A stretch of 64,000 nucleotides of DNA, taken from assembly GCA_964582715.1 (NCBI GenBank), contig CAZOSM010000002.1, forward strand, positions 310,001-374,000, read 5' to 3'. Under the pieces are notes generated by a model. It ran no database searches and had not been told where the DNA came from. It saw nothing but the letters and a program-made list of their open reading frames with translations. Both the position numbers and the translations under genes were made by a program. This stretch comes from MFZZ01 sp964582715. Its GTDB lineage: Bacteria > Patescibacteriota > Microgenomatia > UBA1406 > GWC2-37-13. This document shows, piece by piece, positions 34,971 to 43,637 of the stretch (its first letter is position 1; the number at the start of each line of letters is the position of its first letter).

Positions 34971-34998
34971 TTGATTTAACTTTCCGTTTTTCTATAAT
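34971..34998 (+). promoter_or_regulatory. Promoter for transaldolase (TTGATT-16-TATAAT)
   Basis: TTGATT (34971-34976) and TATAAT (34993-34998) are 16 bp apart; the -10 ends 6 nt before the ATG at 35005, consistent with a leaderless mRNA. Confidence 0.6.
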
Positions 34999-35004
34999 TA
35001 GGGC

Positions 35005-35904
35005 ATGTCAATTAAACTACCAAAAATCTTTCTAGATTCTGGCGATCCAGAAGAAACCAAACGAGCCAAAGGACTTATCGGCAATATTGATGGTCAAACA
35101 ACTAATCCAAGCTTAGTTGTAAAAAATCCGGAAATTCAAAAGTATGTTGAAGGAGGTAAAAAATTAACAGAAAAAGAACTCCTTGATTATTATAAAAACA
35201 TTATTCACGAACTTGAGAAAGAAATTGCAGGCCCTATCTCTGTAGAAACTTATGCCGATTGGAATACAAAAGCTGCTGATATGCTCACTCAAGCAGGAGA
35301 TATGGCAACCTGGGGACGCAATATTTATATTAAGTTTCCGACCACTCCAGAAGGAATAAAAGCTGCCAATGAGTTTGTGAAAAAAGGTGGTCGAGTTAAT
35401 ATGACTCTTGTCTTTACTCAAGAGCAAGCTGCTGCTGTTTTTGCAGCAACCTTACCTACGGAGCAACCAGCATTTATTTCCCCTTTTATTGGTCGATGGG
35501 ATGATCGTGGTTATGATGGTATGGATCTTATTAAAAATATTTATAAAATGTATAAAAAATTCTCGGAAATGGGTAAGTCTAAAATTGATACCAGCCATAC
35601 CAAGACACATGTCTCAATACTTGCTGCATCTATTCGTAATTTAGATCATTTTTACTCTTCCATTTATATGGGAGCAGATATACTTACTGTTCCAATGGCA
35701 ATTCTTCGTGAATGGGTACAGGAAGAAAAATGGATTCCAGATGAACACTATCGTGTTCCTTCAAAAGGATTGAAATCAATTATCTATAAGGACTTACCTC
35801 TTAAGGAAGATTTTACTGCTTATGAGGTTAAAAAAGAAGAAGGTTCACTTCTGGATGAAGGATTAGAAAAATTTGTTGCTGATTGGAAAAAACTGTTGCA
35901 ATAA
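35005..35904 (+). CDS. tal: Transaldolase
   Basis: The 299-residue class I aldolase has the transaldolase motifs: KIFLDSGDPEE at the start, DGQTTNPSLV, the Schiff-base lysine K110 in NIYIKFPTT, and VNMTLVFTQEQA. The C-terminus (about 235-299) contains an extension seen in transaldolases of the longer group. It moves a dihydroxyacetone unit in the pentose phosphate pathway, which CPR cells often keep when glycolysis is reduced. Confidence 0.9.
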   Translation: MSIKLPKIFLDSGDPEETKRAKGLIGNIDGQTTNPSLVVKNPEIQKYVEGGKKLTEKELLDYYKNIIHELEKEIAGPISVETYADWNTKAADMLTQAGDMATWGRNIYIKFPTTPEGIKAANEFVKKGGRVNMTLVFTQEQAAAVFAATLPTEQPAFISPFIGRWDDRGYDGMDLIKNIYKMYKKFSEMGKSKIDTSHTKTHVSILAASIRNLDHFYSSIYMGADILTVPMAILREWVQEEKWIPDEHYRVPSKGLKSIIYKDLPLKEDFTAYEVKKEEGSLLDEGLEKFVADWKKLLQ

Positions 35905-35906
35905 CA

Positions 35907-36482
35907 TTATTTTGGTAACCATTTAGGCAACAGATATTTGCAGTCCGTATAACACATAAGTAGATTTTCATTGTCTGTACAGATACCATCTCCACAACTA
36001 TTTTGTATGTTGGGCATAGAAAGATTTTGTGTTGTTAGGTCTATATATAATGCTTCCTGGCCAGCATCATCTGTAAGGGTAATACTTGTTGCATTCTTAA
36101 AATATGGCAAAGACAGTATAAAATCATTTAAATGTTCTTCCCTAATTTCATTGCGCGGATTATCGTATAACCATTCCTCTACTAGCCTTTTTCTTTTTAC
36201 AGTTTTACCGGTAAATAATACCTTATCCTTATCTTTGATCTGGATTAGATAATAGTTATCTATTAAATCAGTCTGGTAATCAGGAGAATAACTATTTTGA
36301 ATTGATAAATCTTTTACAGTAACTGCATTATCTGAGTTTTGATGTAACTGCATGGTATAAGAGATAGGTTGAACAGGGATATCATTTTCTTTAGGCTTTA
36401 TAAAAATGAAACTAAAGAGAAGAGCAATGATGATAGCACCAATAATTTTTATTCGTAATTGGAGTTTTAGTGGATTAAACAT
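35907..36482 (-). CDS. Anchored protein with CGDGxC cysteine motif (191 aa)
   Basis: An N-terminal membrane helix (about 11-31) is followed by a beta-rich outside domain and a C-terminal Cys cluster (CGDGICTDNENLLMCYTDC). This resembles the Ca-binding CGDGxCxxxE...CxxDC repeat of secreted proteins. The ATG at 36482 follows the M64-protease gene stop by one base (TAAtATG), so the two are co-translated; the longer start at 36536 lies inside that gene. It may be an inhibitor, chaperone or partner of the protease, by position only. Confidence 0.65.
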   Translation of the reverse strand: MFNPLKLQLRIKIIGAIIIALLFSFIFIKPKENDIPVQPISYTMQLHQNSDNAVTVKDLSIQNSYSPDYQTDLIDNYYLIQIKDKDKVLFTGKTVKRKRLVEEWLYDNPRNEIREEHLNDFILSLPYFKNATSITLTDDAGQEALYIDLTTQNLSMPNIQNSCGDGICTDNENLLMCYTDCKYLLPKWLPK

Positions 36483-36483
36483 A

Positions 36484-37971
36484 TTATTTATATCTGCCAA
36501 ATGTATATTCGATAATACTGTATAAAGATGGCCCATTAAATCTGGTTATATCTTCACCTGCTTCTGGTATAACTGCATCCATAATACTTATTGCAGCTGC
36601 TCTATATGCATTTTGAGAACTACATCTCTGGTAACACCCTGCATTTGCAAACAAGCTTCTTTGAAGGTCGTTACATTCTCTTTTATTACAATCCCATACT
36701 GGACAAGCTGTTTTATAAGTATCACTATTCACATCACCGCTACAATTTCCATATGGGCATGGATCTTGATTAGGTTCGTTTGGTACTCTCGTGCAGTTAA
36801 AGCCGGTTGTACTATCCCCACCTTCAAACCATTTTCCTGCATCGTATTCATCAATAAGTCCTGCTGCCGCATGGCCCCATTCATGAGCAAATACATTTGA
36901 AGTAGGATCATACACAGAACGAGCAGCAAATTGAAAACCTTCATATAGGTAAGCTGACCCACCTATAATTGCTCCATCTGGAGTACGTAACCATTCTTCA
37001 TCAACAAAATAAATATATCTATCATGAGGGCATAAACCATGAACTGCATTCATAAATGCCTGCTGTTCATTTTGGGTAATTGCCCGCCCTCTAAACTCTG
37101 CTGGAATATGTTCATGATTAGTATTCAACATATACCAATTCATCTTATTTAATACTTCGTTTCTATATCCGGAAAGGTTTGTTTCATTCATTCGCTGAAT
37201 CGCAAGCTGTGCTTGTTCTACAAAACGACTGTAATCTGAGTAATTCATAGGGATCATAATAAAGTCCATCTTATCAGCAGGCGATCCATGAACCTCAAGA
37301 GGAACACATAATTTACTCATATCTAAATCACCACTTGCTATTGGTGTCGGAGTAGGCTCATTTACTTGAGTTGGAATAGGTGTATTTTCACCAGTTGTGG
37401 GTACCGTAGTTGGGTTAGTTTGAGGAGAAGTGGGTTGTGGTGAGACAGGTTGACCAGGTGTAGCGGTTGGCGTTTCCTCATCTGGTTCAAAAATAGTACA
37501 GAGCTCCGTAAAGCCTCGCCCTTGTGGATCAACTTCATCTGTCTCATCGATTATAGTAAAGTTTACTCTTGCAAAAATTTTATTATCGTCTCCAGAACTT
37601 ACCTGTGAATTCCGAATTACTATTCGAGTTTTGTCTCCCGTATCTCCAATACGTTCCCAAGAGACTTCTCCCAACTCACCCGACTCAATTGAATCTAGGC
37701 GTAATTTCCTTTTATCGAATTCTATACCTGTACTTAAACTCTCACCGGCATTTTGACCCAAGACATGAACATTAAATGAGAGTGGTCCTCCTCTTCTTAC
37801 CTCTTCTCCTACATTTGCTCTCCTCAAATAAAAACTGGCAGCTGCAAAAGCTGAATCACCATATTTTAGAAACAGACCTCCTAGTAGAATTGTTAACAAA
37901 ATGAATAAGTAAAGTAAATGTGGAAGATTAAATTGCAATAAAGAAGTTTTTTTAGCCTTTTTTTTAGCCAT
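36484..37971 (-). CDS. Surface M64-type metalloprotease with N-terminal cohesin-like domain
   Basis: The 495-residue protein has a basic N-terminus and a membrane anchor (about 15-35). A cohesin-like beta-sandwich (about 45-145; PLSFNVHVLGQNAGESLSTG, FDKRKLRLDSIE, KIFARVNFTI) and a Thr/Pro linker (about 165-212) follow. The protease domain holds HEWGHAAAGLIDEY at 363-376. HExxHxxxGLxDEY is the zinc-binding signature of peptidase family M64 (IgA-peptidase-like). About nine cysteines follow, as expected outside the cell. It shares the co-translated junction with the CGDG protein. No cleavage target can be inferred. Confidence 0.85.
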   Translation of the reverse strand: MAKKKAKKTSLLQFNLPHLLYLFILLTILLGGLFLKYGDSAFAAASFYLRRANVGEEVRRGGPLSFNVHVLGQNAGESLSTGIEFDKRKLRLDSIESGELGEVSWERIGDTGDKTRIVIRNSQVSSGDDNKIFARVNFTIIDETDEVDPQGRGFTELCTIFEPDEETPTATPGQPVSPQPTSPQTNPTTVPTTGENTPIPTQVNEPTPTPIASGDLDMSKLCVPLEVHGSPADKMDFIMIPMNYSDYSRFVEQAQLAIQRMNETNLSGYRNEVLNKMNWYMLNTNHEHIPAEFRGRAITQNEQQAFMNAVHGLCPHDRYIYFVDEEWLRTPDGAIIGGSAYLYEGFQFAARSVYDPTSNVFAHEWGHAAAGLIDEYDAGKWFEGGDSTTGFNCTRVPNEPNQDPCPYGNCSGDVNSDTYKTACPVWDCNKRECNDLQRSLFANAGCYQRCSSQNAYRAAAISIMDAVIPEAGEDITRFNGPSLYSIIEYTFGRYK

Positions 37972-38029
37972 ATTTACATATTACAGATACTTAAAAAGAG
38001 TTGCAATATATTTTTTTTAGAGTTTCAAC

Positions 38030-38058
38030 TTGACAAATATTTTTTAGTTATCCATAAT
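38030..38058 (+). promoter_or_regulatory. Promoter for glutaredoxin-repeat gene (TTGACA-17-CATAAT)
   Basis: TTGACA (38030-38035) and CATAAT (38053-38058), 17 bp apart. The ATG at 38057 lies inside the -10 box, so the start at 38069 is the one that can be translated. Confidence 0.6.
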
Positions 38059-38068
38059 GGATTTATCT

Positions 38069-39126
38069 ATGAAAATAACTGTCTATACCATAAACGACTG
38101 CAAATTCTCTCAAGCTGAAAAAGAGTATCTAAAATCTAAAAATATTCAGTTTGAAGAAAAAAATCTTGAAACAAACCGTGAATATTTAACAGAGATGCTT
38201 GAAGTCTCTAATAACTTCGCTGGAACACCAGTGACGAAAATTGAAAAAGATGATGGTTCTACAGTTGTTCTCAAAGGATTTACTCAATCAGAGTTTGATT
38301 CAGCACTTGGTTTAGGAACAGATACAGGTATGAATACAACTGCCCCAGTAGCAGGCGCCGCAACTGCAGCGGTAGCTCAAGCTGGAACTGAAATGTCTAA
38401 TGCTACACCACCAGCAGATGCGACAACACCAAGTATGGGTACGGATACTACTCCTGCGGCTGCTGTAGAAACCACCGCACCATCGATGGATCAAACTGCA
38501 CCAACTGCTCCTACTATGGATATGTCACAACCAGCAGCACCAGNNNNNNNNNNNNNNNNNNNNNNNNNNNNNNNNNNNNNNNNNNNNNNNNNNNNNNNNN
38601 NNNNNNNNNNNNNNNNNNNNNNNNNNNNNNNNNNNNNNNNNNNGATCAAACTGCACCAACTGCTCCTACTATGGATATGTCACAACCAGCAGCACCAGTT
38701 GAAGAACCGGCACCAGCTAGTCCAAATCTAGATATGTCAACACAACCTACGAGTACACCAGATATGAATACTAATACTATGAATTCTGATACCAACGCAG
38801 TACCAAGTATGCCATCTATGGATCAAACTGCGCCATCTGCTCCTACTATGGATATGTCACAACCAGCAGCACCAGCTGAAGAGCCTGTTGCCCCAAGTAT
38901 GGATATGCAACCACAAGGTGGACCAATTCCAAATCCAGTTTCAACAGAAGCTCCAAGCCCAACAGATACTGGAGCTGCTAATCCAATGAATACACCAGTA
39001 ACTCCAGACCAAAGTAATATGGGAATGGGTACAACACCACCAGCGGATCAGTCTAATACAGGAGCAAATGATCCATTAAACTCTGTATTGAATGACTTAC
39101 AATCAAAAGGGAACGGAGATAATTAA
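38069..39126 (+). CDS. CxxS glutaredoxin domain fused to Met/Pro/Ala repeats (broken by gap)
   Basis: The first ~80 residues are a thioredoxin/glutaredoxin fold: ITVYTINDCKFSQAEKEYL with one active-site Cys (C-x-x-S, monothiol type), FAGTPVTKI with the cis-Pro loop, and GFTQSEFDSALGL. It is joined to a long low-complexity region of near-identical units (PSMDQTAPTAPTMDMSQPAAP plus EEP). A 100-N gap (38544-38643) shifts the frame, which splits the gene into two apparent frames; the repeat continues in the second up to the stop. The N-terminus is cytoplasmic. No membrane segment is seen. The last 4 bases overlap the convergent GT28-like gene. Confidence 0.75.
38489..38898 (+). repeat. Tandem repeats coding for Met/Pro/Ala units
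   Basis: A unit coding for DQTAPTAPTMDMSQPAAP occurs at 38489-38543, 38644-38698 (identical 55 bases) and about 38821-38875 (near-identical). The two exact copies flank a 100-N gap (38544-38643), so the copy number is unresolved. Confidence 0.85.
38544..38643. other. 100-N scaffold gap in a tandem repeat
   Basis: Exactly 100 N, with 55 identical bases on both sides, replace an unresolved stretch of repeat. As 100 is not a multiple of three the reading frame is artificially broken. Confidence 0.95.
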
Positions 39127-40412
39127 AGATATTGCTTAATAGATTTCCAGAAGCGTTCTGCTCCATCTGAACCAATTTCATCTTTCTGCTCTTCATCCTT
39201 TGGAGAAAGTTTCTGACAGTAAGACATTGCATGGAATACATTCATTTCGAGAAGTGAAAAAATGTGATCTGAAGCTTCTTTATAAGAATCAACCAATCGT
39301 AAACCTCTAAAACAATCAAATTGCAATTCCTGATCTTCTTTTGCTAAAGGAACAAGCCCATTCTTCCTCATAAAGATAAGGTTATCATATTCCTGTCTTC
39401 CAACTGGCTGAGTAAACAACATAATTGCACCCCCTACGTGTCTCGGGGAGATAAGTGTTTTAAAGGCCTGTTCGCTTGGTTTGGTAATTTCAAAACCAAT
39501 TATATTCTCTCTATACATCTGTTCATATGCATTTACTACGTCTCTATCTGATGGAGATGAATAGACTCGTACATAATCCCTTCTTCTCATTTTTGCAAGG
39601 AAACTGTCTGTATAAGGCGCTTCTTTTGAAACAATATGGAATATAAAACGGTCTGATCTTCTGCGTAAATCACTAATAATATTCTCAGTGTACTTTAGTC
39701 CTACTGCTGCTCCAGAAACAGGTACAGAAACGTGTATTTTAGCAGTGCTATTTGGGTTATATTGGGCTAATCTCCTTTGAAACTGACCAACTGTTAATGG
39801 CGCAGTAAGAAGTGGACTTAAAGGATATGGCAATACTTCAAATGAAGCTCGTTTTAACCCAGCCTCTCGACCATACGCAAGCAGAGACTTTTTTGTTTCA
39901 TGGCTCGGGACCGTAATCAGATCAGCTCCGGCAATATACCAAATTCCCTGAGGGCTATCATCTGTAACCTGTACTATTACCCTAAACTCTACCGGTCTTG
40001 CTTGCTCTATTTTGGGTTTAATTTCAGCCAGTTGATGGGCTAATGAAAAATGAGTGCAGACACATACAATCTTTTTTGGTGGTGTATATTGTTGATCTAT
40101 CAACGTCAGTACCTGTTTATATACAGTATCTGTATTACTTCTTAATAGAAATCGATATATATTAGTAAATACATCTTCTCCTAAGCCATTTTGAAACCAC
40201 TCAAATATAAAACGCCCTACCTGTGAGATACTCATTATCCGATGAATATAGGTAATTCGTTTGTCCTGTGCACCAAGTACTACAGTTTTTGATTTAAAAG
40301 GCATACTGTCGTGAAGTGCATCTGTCACACGTAAATGCCCTAATCCAGTGGGTGCATATGCAAATATGATCATTGTAGAGTAATTCTCAAGAGGTGCACT
40401 ATTCATTGACAT
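39123..40412 (-). CDS. GT28/MGDG-synthase-like glycolipid glycosyltransferase
   Basis: The 429-residue protein opens AYAPTGLGHLRVTDALHDSM, the GT-B acceptor-side motif of monogalactosyl/processive diacylglycerol glycosyltransferases (MGDG-synthase N-domain, UgtP-like). The C-terminal half (VSGAAVGLKYTENIISDLRR, then IMLFTQPVGRQEYDNLIFM) is divergent from the family consensus. It probably glycosylates a lipid on the inner face of the membrane. I prefer the ATG at 40412, 6 nt after TACACT; the ATG at 40373 is an alternative. It is divergent from the pilin gene and converges on the glutaredoxin gene with a 4-base overlap. Confidence 0.7.
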   Translation of the reverse strand: MSMNSAPLENYSTMIIFAYAPTGLGHLRVTDALHDSMPFKSKTVVLGAQDKRITYIHRIMSISQVGRFIFEWFQNGLGEDVFTNIYRFLLRSNTDTVYKQVLTLIDQQYTPPKKIVCVCTHFSLAHQLAEIKPKIEQARPVEFRVIVQVTDDSPQGIWYIAGADLITVPSHETKKSLLAYGREAGLKRASFEVLPYPLSPLLTAPLTVGQFQRRLAQYNPNSTAKIHVSVPVSGAAVGLKYTENIISDLRRRSDRFIFHIVSKEAPYTDSFLAKMRRRDYVRVYSSPSDRDVVNAYEQMYRENIIGFEITKPSEQAFKTLISPRHVGGAIMLFTQPVGRQEYDNLIFMRKNGLVPLAKEDQELQFDCFRGLRLVDSYKEASDHIFSLLEMNVFHAMSYCQKLSPKDEEQKDEIGSDGAERFWKSIKQYL

Positions 40413-40484
40413 ATGATCAGTGTAGTAAAAATAATGGATCTTCACAAGTTTGTGAGTATAGGTATTTTCTTATATAATCAAATT

Positions 40485-41030
40485 ATGAATAAAGGCTTTA
40501 CCCTTATCGAACTTATTATCGTTATATCTATTCTTGCAGTACTTTCTATCATTGGTATAACAAGCTATAACAGAGCTCAAGATAATAGTAAAATCGCCAA
40601 GGCTAAAGCAGATCTGGAAGCTATTAGAGATGCAATTATGATTGCACGGATTACCAGTGATAAAGCTTTGATAGATATAACAGGGAGTTTTTGTTCTGAA
40701 TATCCTTGCAGAACAGCAGGAGATCTAAGGAAACTTCCTTCTAATCACTCTTGTATTACTAACTGGCAATCCTTCCGTACTAAGATATCTGCGTTGAATG
40801 GTGATATTGCATCATTCGATACTGACCCCTGGGGAAGCCCCTATTTGATTGACGAAAATGAGAAAGAATATGCGCACTGCAGGGGAAGATCTGATTCTAT
40901 TGCCTCAGCTGGGCCCAATGGTGTTCTCGATGATATTGCTAAAAATGGTAATACTGATGATATTATTGTATGGCTAAAGCCTTATCACAATTATCCTGCC
41001 AATCATGTACCACCTGCATGTAATCAATGA
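40485..41030 (+). CDS. Type IV pilin / type II pseudopilin
   Basis: The 181-residue protein starts MNKGFTLIELIIVISILAVL, a prepilin leader cut after G4 by a prepilin peptidase, with Glu at +5 and the N-methylated Phe at +1. The long N-terminal helix continues to about residue 55. The C-terminal globular part has DPWGSPYLI, the calcium-loop/pseudopilin (GspG-like) signature. It would form a pilus or pseudopilus for adhesion or DNA uptake; no assembly ATPase is in this window. TATAAT (40473-40478) ends 6 nt before the ATG. Confidence 0.88.
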   Translation: MNKGFTLIELIIVISILAVLSIIGITSYNRAQDNSKIAKAKADLEAIRDAIMIARITSDKALIDITGSFCSEYPCRTAGDLRKLPSNHSCITNWQSFRTKISALNGDIASFDTDPWGSPYLIDENEKEYAHCRGRSDSIASAGPNGVLDDIAKNGNTDDIIVWLKPYHNYPANHVPPACNQ

Positions 41031-41057
41031 GCTATATTTTTGATTAATTTTGAAGTG

Positions 41058-41128
41058 CGGGCCCGGAGAGAATCGAACTCCCATTGGCGGTTTTGGAGAC
41101 CGCAGTCCTACCATTAAACGACAGGCCC
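41058..41128 (-). tRNA. trpT: tRNA-Trp (CCA)
   Basis: A complete cloverleaf on the minus strand: acceptor GGGCCTG/CGGGCCC (one G-U pair), anticodon stem GCGGT/ACCGC around loop CTCCAAA, and TTCGATT T-loop. The anticodon is CCA and the 3' CCA is not encoded. Confidence 0.93.
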
Positions 41129-41207
41129 AATACGATTAGGTATTATACCTTGAATTAGTAGTGCTATACAAGTATGTGTAAATTAGAAGATATTTTAAGT
41201 GAGGTGT

Positions 41208-41240
41208 CTCCCCCGGCACGAGGCAGTCGTGCCGGAGGAG
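41208..41240. terminator. GC-rich stem-loop downstream of the 43198 gene
   Basis: CTCCCCCGGCACGA and TCGTGCCGGAGGAG (one mismatch) flank a 5-base loop, making a 14-bp stem. It lies 33 bp past the stop of the Thr/Pro surface gene, on its minus strand. There is no T-run after the stem in that direction, so it is a candidate RNA 3' structure or attenuating hairpin rather than a classical terminator. Confidence 0.4.
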
Positions 41241-41272
41241 AACGATTTCTAACGTAGATGATGTTACGAGGT

Positions 41273-43198
41273 TCATTCTTCTCTAAAGGCTTCATTGATC
41301 AAGTCAATAACCTCCCCTAGAGAAAGAGGATTATCGGCAGCAGCGACCTGTGCACCGGGAGGAGTTTCCTCATCCGGCGGGTCCACGTAGACCAGCTTAC
41401 CACAGTTCGTCGAAACCGGACTGCTACCACCATATAACTGCACTGTGATAAGCAGTTGAGCACCAGCCTCAGGGCGGATTTCGCCAGTAGAGCATCGGTC
41501 AGCTTGACAGCGAATGCTCTCCTTGTAGATATCCTCTATTTCTTCTTCATGGATCTGATTGATAGTCCATACTCCATGACTCCAATTGCCAGTATTCTCG
41601 ACCCAGAATACAGTAGACATACGCTGTCCTGGGCCGATTGGACCATCAACACCACGATCGTCCGACAGATGGTGGATCAGCGGACAGATGGCTTGAGGTT
41701 GTGGTGTTTGGGTCGGGGTATTGGTCGGTCCTGGCTGTGGAATAATCACAATAATGAAGGGGAAGTACAACTTATCCCCTTCTCGTGATAATTCCAAGTT
41801 TTTGAACACAACCATTACTTCCTGTCCAGCACCAACAGTTACGGTTGTCGAGGGTCCAATGATTGTCTCCCAGAACTCACGTTCTTCTTCACGAACTGAG
41901 TAAGTTCCAGGATTTACTTTGAAAGCGACACAACCATTGCCATCAGTTACCCCTTCGACTTCCTTACCCTCAATCTGGGCATACATCTTCCAACCACTTG
42001 CCCAGAATGAGAACTCACCTTGCCCCATGAAGTTCGGTTCCACTGCAAGCTTACACAGCTTGAGTGTACCTTTTTCGGGAGTTGGGCTTGTCGCGGTCGG
42101 GGTGACCGTGGCGGTCGCCGTTGGCTCCCCAGTATTCGTGGGAGTAACCGTGGGCGATGGGGTGTGAGTTGGCTTCCCCGTATTGGTTGCAGTTGGGGTA
42201 GCCGTCAAGGTAGCGGTTCCCGTACTCGTGGGAGTCGGGGTCTGGGTTGGGGTAGGGCTGCTGGTAGGTGTAGAGGTACTCGTCCCCGTAGGGGTTGGAG
42301 TTTCCTCTTCTCCACAAATGCGATTCCCAAAACTAATGGACCTTCCTCCGTCCCCATAAACATTAGGCACCAAGTGGTTAAACTGTACTCCTTGATTGCT
42401 TACTGTTAGCGGATTGGGGAAAAGAAGATTGTCTTGCGACTGATTCTTGGGCGCAGTGAAAGGAGTTCCAAGTTCTGCAAGAACTACGTCCATCTGCGTA
42501 TAGCAGTTGGGATCATAGTCCTTTCCCAGAGTCAGGATGACCACACGGTTCTCTGGACTGACGGTAGTAGATACCGGACCTGTCCAAAGTTCTTGAGGAC
42601 CCACTGTCAAATCGGCATGACCAAAGGTGTTATAAGCACCTAATCCGACTAGACAGGTTGCTTGGCCGTTGTACGTAATCCTTGCTTGAATATGTGACAA
42701 ATTCTGCCAGACAGCATCATTAGGATCACATACTGGAGGTGGTGGCGGCGCATTAGGATCTTGACCACAGGGGCCAATTCCCAAAGCATTGACATACCAC
42801 TCGCCTACCAAATTTCCATCGAGCTCTCTCATGGTGAGTTGCCCGGTCACATAACTGCCAGGAGCGATATACTGGAACTTTTCCATCGGATTCCCGACGG
42901 GTCCATTGCTCTCACCTACTGGCGTAAGACCATTGACAATGACCGCTACTTCAACCATGCCTTCAACGGGCGTGCCATCGATAAGATAGCTTCCCGTAGT
43001 GGCAAAAACATTCAAGTAGCCTGTTGCCAATAGCTCTTCACCATCTGATACTGTGTACTCAAACCCAATTGAGTCGCATGTTGCCCATGCTCCTGGGTTT
43101 GAGTTTGCAAAAAGCACTTGGATACCGGCTGTCACTATTACCGCTACAACGAGCAGCGATAAAAGGATATTCCTCAGAAACTTCCATTTCCATTGCAT
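41273..43198 (-). CDS. GC-richer secreted Thr/Pro-repeat surface protein with SpaA-like domain (641 aa)
   Basis: A signal/anchor (about 8-30) is followed by a beta-rich N-terminal half with several cysteines, then a long Thr/Pro linker (about 300-380). A SpaA/prealbumin-like beta domain (about 380-470; GTLKLCKLAVEPNF, GNGCVAFKVNPGTYSVREEE) precedes a second Thr/Pro linker and a final Cys-containing domain. Codon use is GC-richer than neighbours. AAGGAG precedes the ATG, against the leaderless pattern of the window. It stands alone between tRNA-Trp and tRNA-Arg, consistent with an inserted island. No catalytic motif is visible; a surface or adhesion role is likely. Confidence 0.75.
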   Translation of the reverse strand: MQWKWKFLRNILLSLLVVAVIVTAGIQVLFANSNPGAWATCDSIGFEYTVSDGEELLATGYLNVFATTGSYLIDGTPVEGMVEVAVIVNGLTPVGESNGPVGNPMEKFQYIAPGSYVTGQLTMRELDGNLVGEWYVNALGIGPCGQDPNAPPPPPVCDPNDAVWQNLSHIQARITYNGQATCLVGLGAYNTFGHADLTVGPQELWTGPVSTTVSPENRVVILTLGKDYDPNCYTQMDVVLAELGTPFTAPKNQSQDNLLFPNPLTVSNQGVQFNHLVPNVYGDGGRSISFGNRICGEEETPTPTGTSTSTPTSSPTPTQTPTPTSTGTATLTATPTATNTGKPTHTPSPTVTPTNTGEPTATATVTPTATSPTPEKGTLKLCKLAVEPNFMGQGEFSFWASGWKMYAQIEGKEVEGVTDGNGCVAFKVNPGTYSVREEEREFWETIIGPSTTVTVGAGQEVMVVFKNLELSREGDKLYFPFIIVIIPQPGPTNTPTQTPQPQAICPLIHHLSDDRGVDGPIGPGQRMSTVFWVENTGNWSHGVWTINQIHEEEIEDIYKESIRCQADRCSTGEIRPEAGAQLLITVQLYGGSSPVSTNCGKLVYVDPPDEETPPGAQVAAADNPLSLGEVIDLINEAFREE

Positions 43199-43637
43199 TC
43201 CGTGACTCCTTGTTACATACGTTACATCAGTGCAAAAGACCCATCAGCGCATCTTGATTGAATCAAGATTTCCACTTTGCTACATACCGTCTCCAAACTT
43301 ATTTGCGCTACAAAAATAAGTCTAGACTGCCTGTCGACGATGAGCATTCTCCTCCTTATCTCTATTTCGTAAGGAAGAAAATGCTCACCATCTTGAACAA
43401 TCTAAACTATACACAATTACCCTCGTTCATACTTATATATGCTATGCAAAACAGTATATATTTCATATGAATTAACATCATCTAATTATTAAAGTACTTC
43501 TCCTTTCACCCATGCAAATAGGTTCAAGAGAAATGATCTTTATTATATAAAACAATAAAGAGCTTTATTATAGCATTAGGAAGGGCTTTATTCAATTCTA
43601 TAGGATATAATTCTTACAATGAAGTTACAAATGAAAC
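43199..43637. other. 439-bp leader/intergenic region between the surface gene and tRNA-Arg
   Basis: It contains the small ORF above, a perfect dyad ATCTTGATT-G-AATCAAGAT (43251-43269) and the 43342-43386 stem-loop. Its left part is GC-richer; the right part (43390-43637) is AT-rich and I see nothing coding in it. The 70-codon plus-strand frame at 43258-43470 has no coding character. Confidence 0.5.
43222..43347 (-). CDS. Possible 41-aa upstream ORF with AAGGAGG before its ATG
   Basis: Minus-strand ORF of 41 codons beginning MLIVDRQSRLIFVAQISLET and ending 24 bases before the 641-aa gene's ATG. AAGGAGG lies 3-4 nt before the ATG. A stem-loop (43342-43386: GAGCATT/AATGCTC and TCCTTA/TAAGGA) covers the SD and start codon, so it could regulate initiation. 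It is either a small protein or a leader peptide, and may be chance. Confidence 0.3.
   Translation of the reverse strand: MLIVDRQSRLIFVAQISLETVCSKVEILIQSRCADGSFALM

Noticed and set aside
41208..41240. Classical factor-independent terminator
   Set aside because: The stem is strong but no T-run follows it in the direction of the 641-aa gene; kept only as a hairpin with a low-confidence label.
43258..43470. 70-codon plus-strand frame (MNQDFHFATYRL...)
   Set aside because: No promoter or SD, atypical composition, and it lies over the leader of the surface gene on the other strand.
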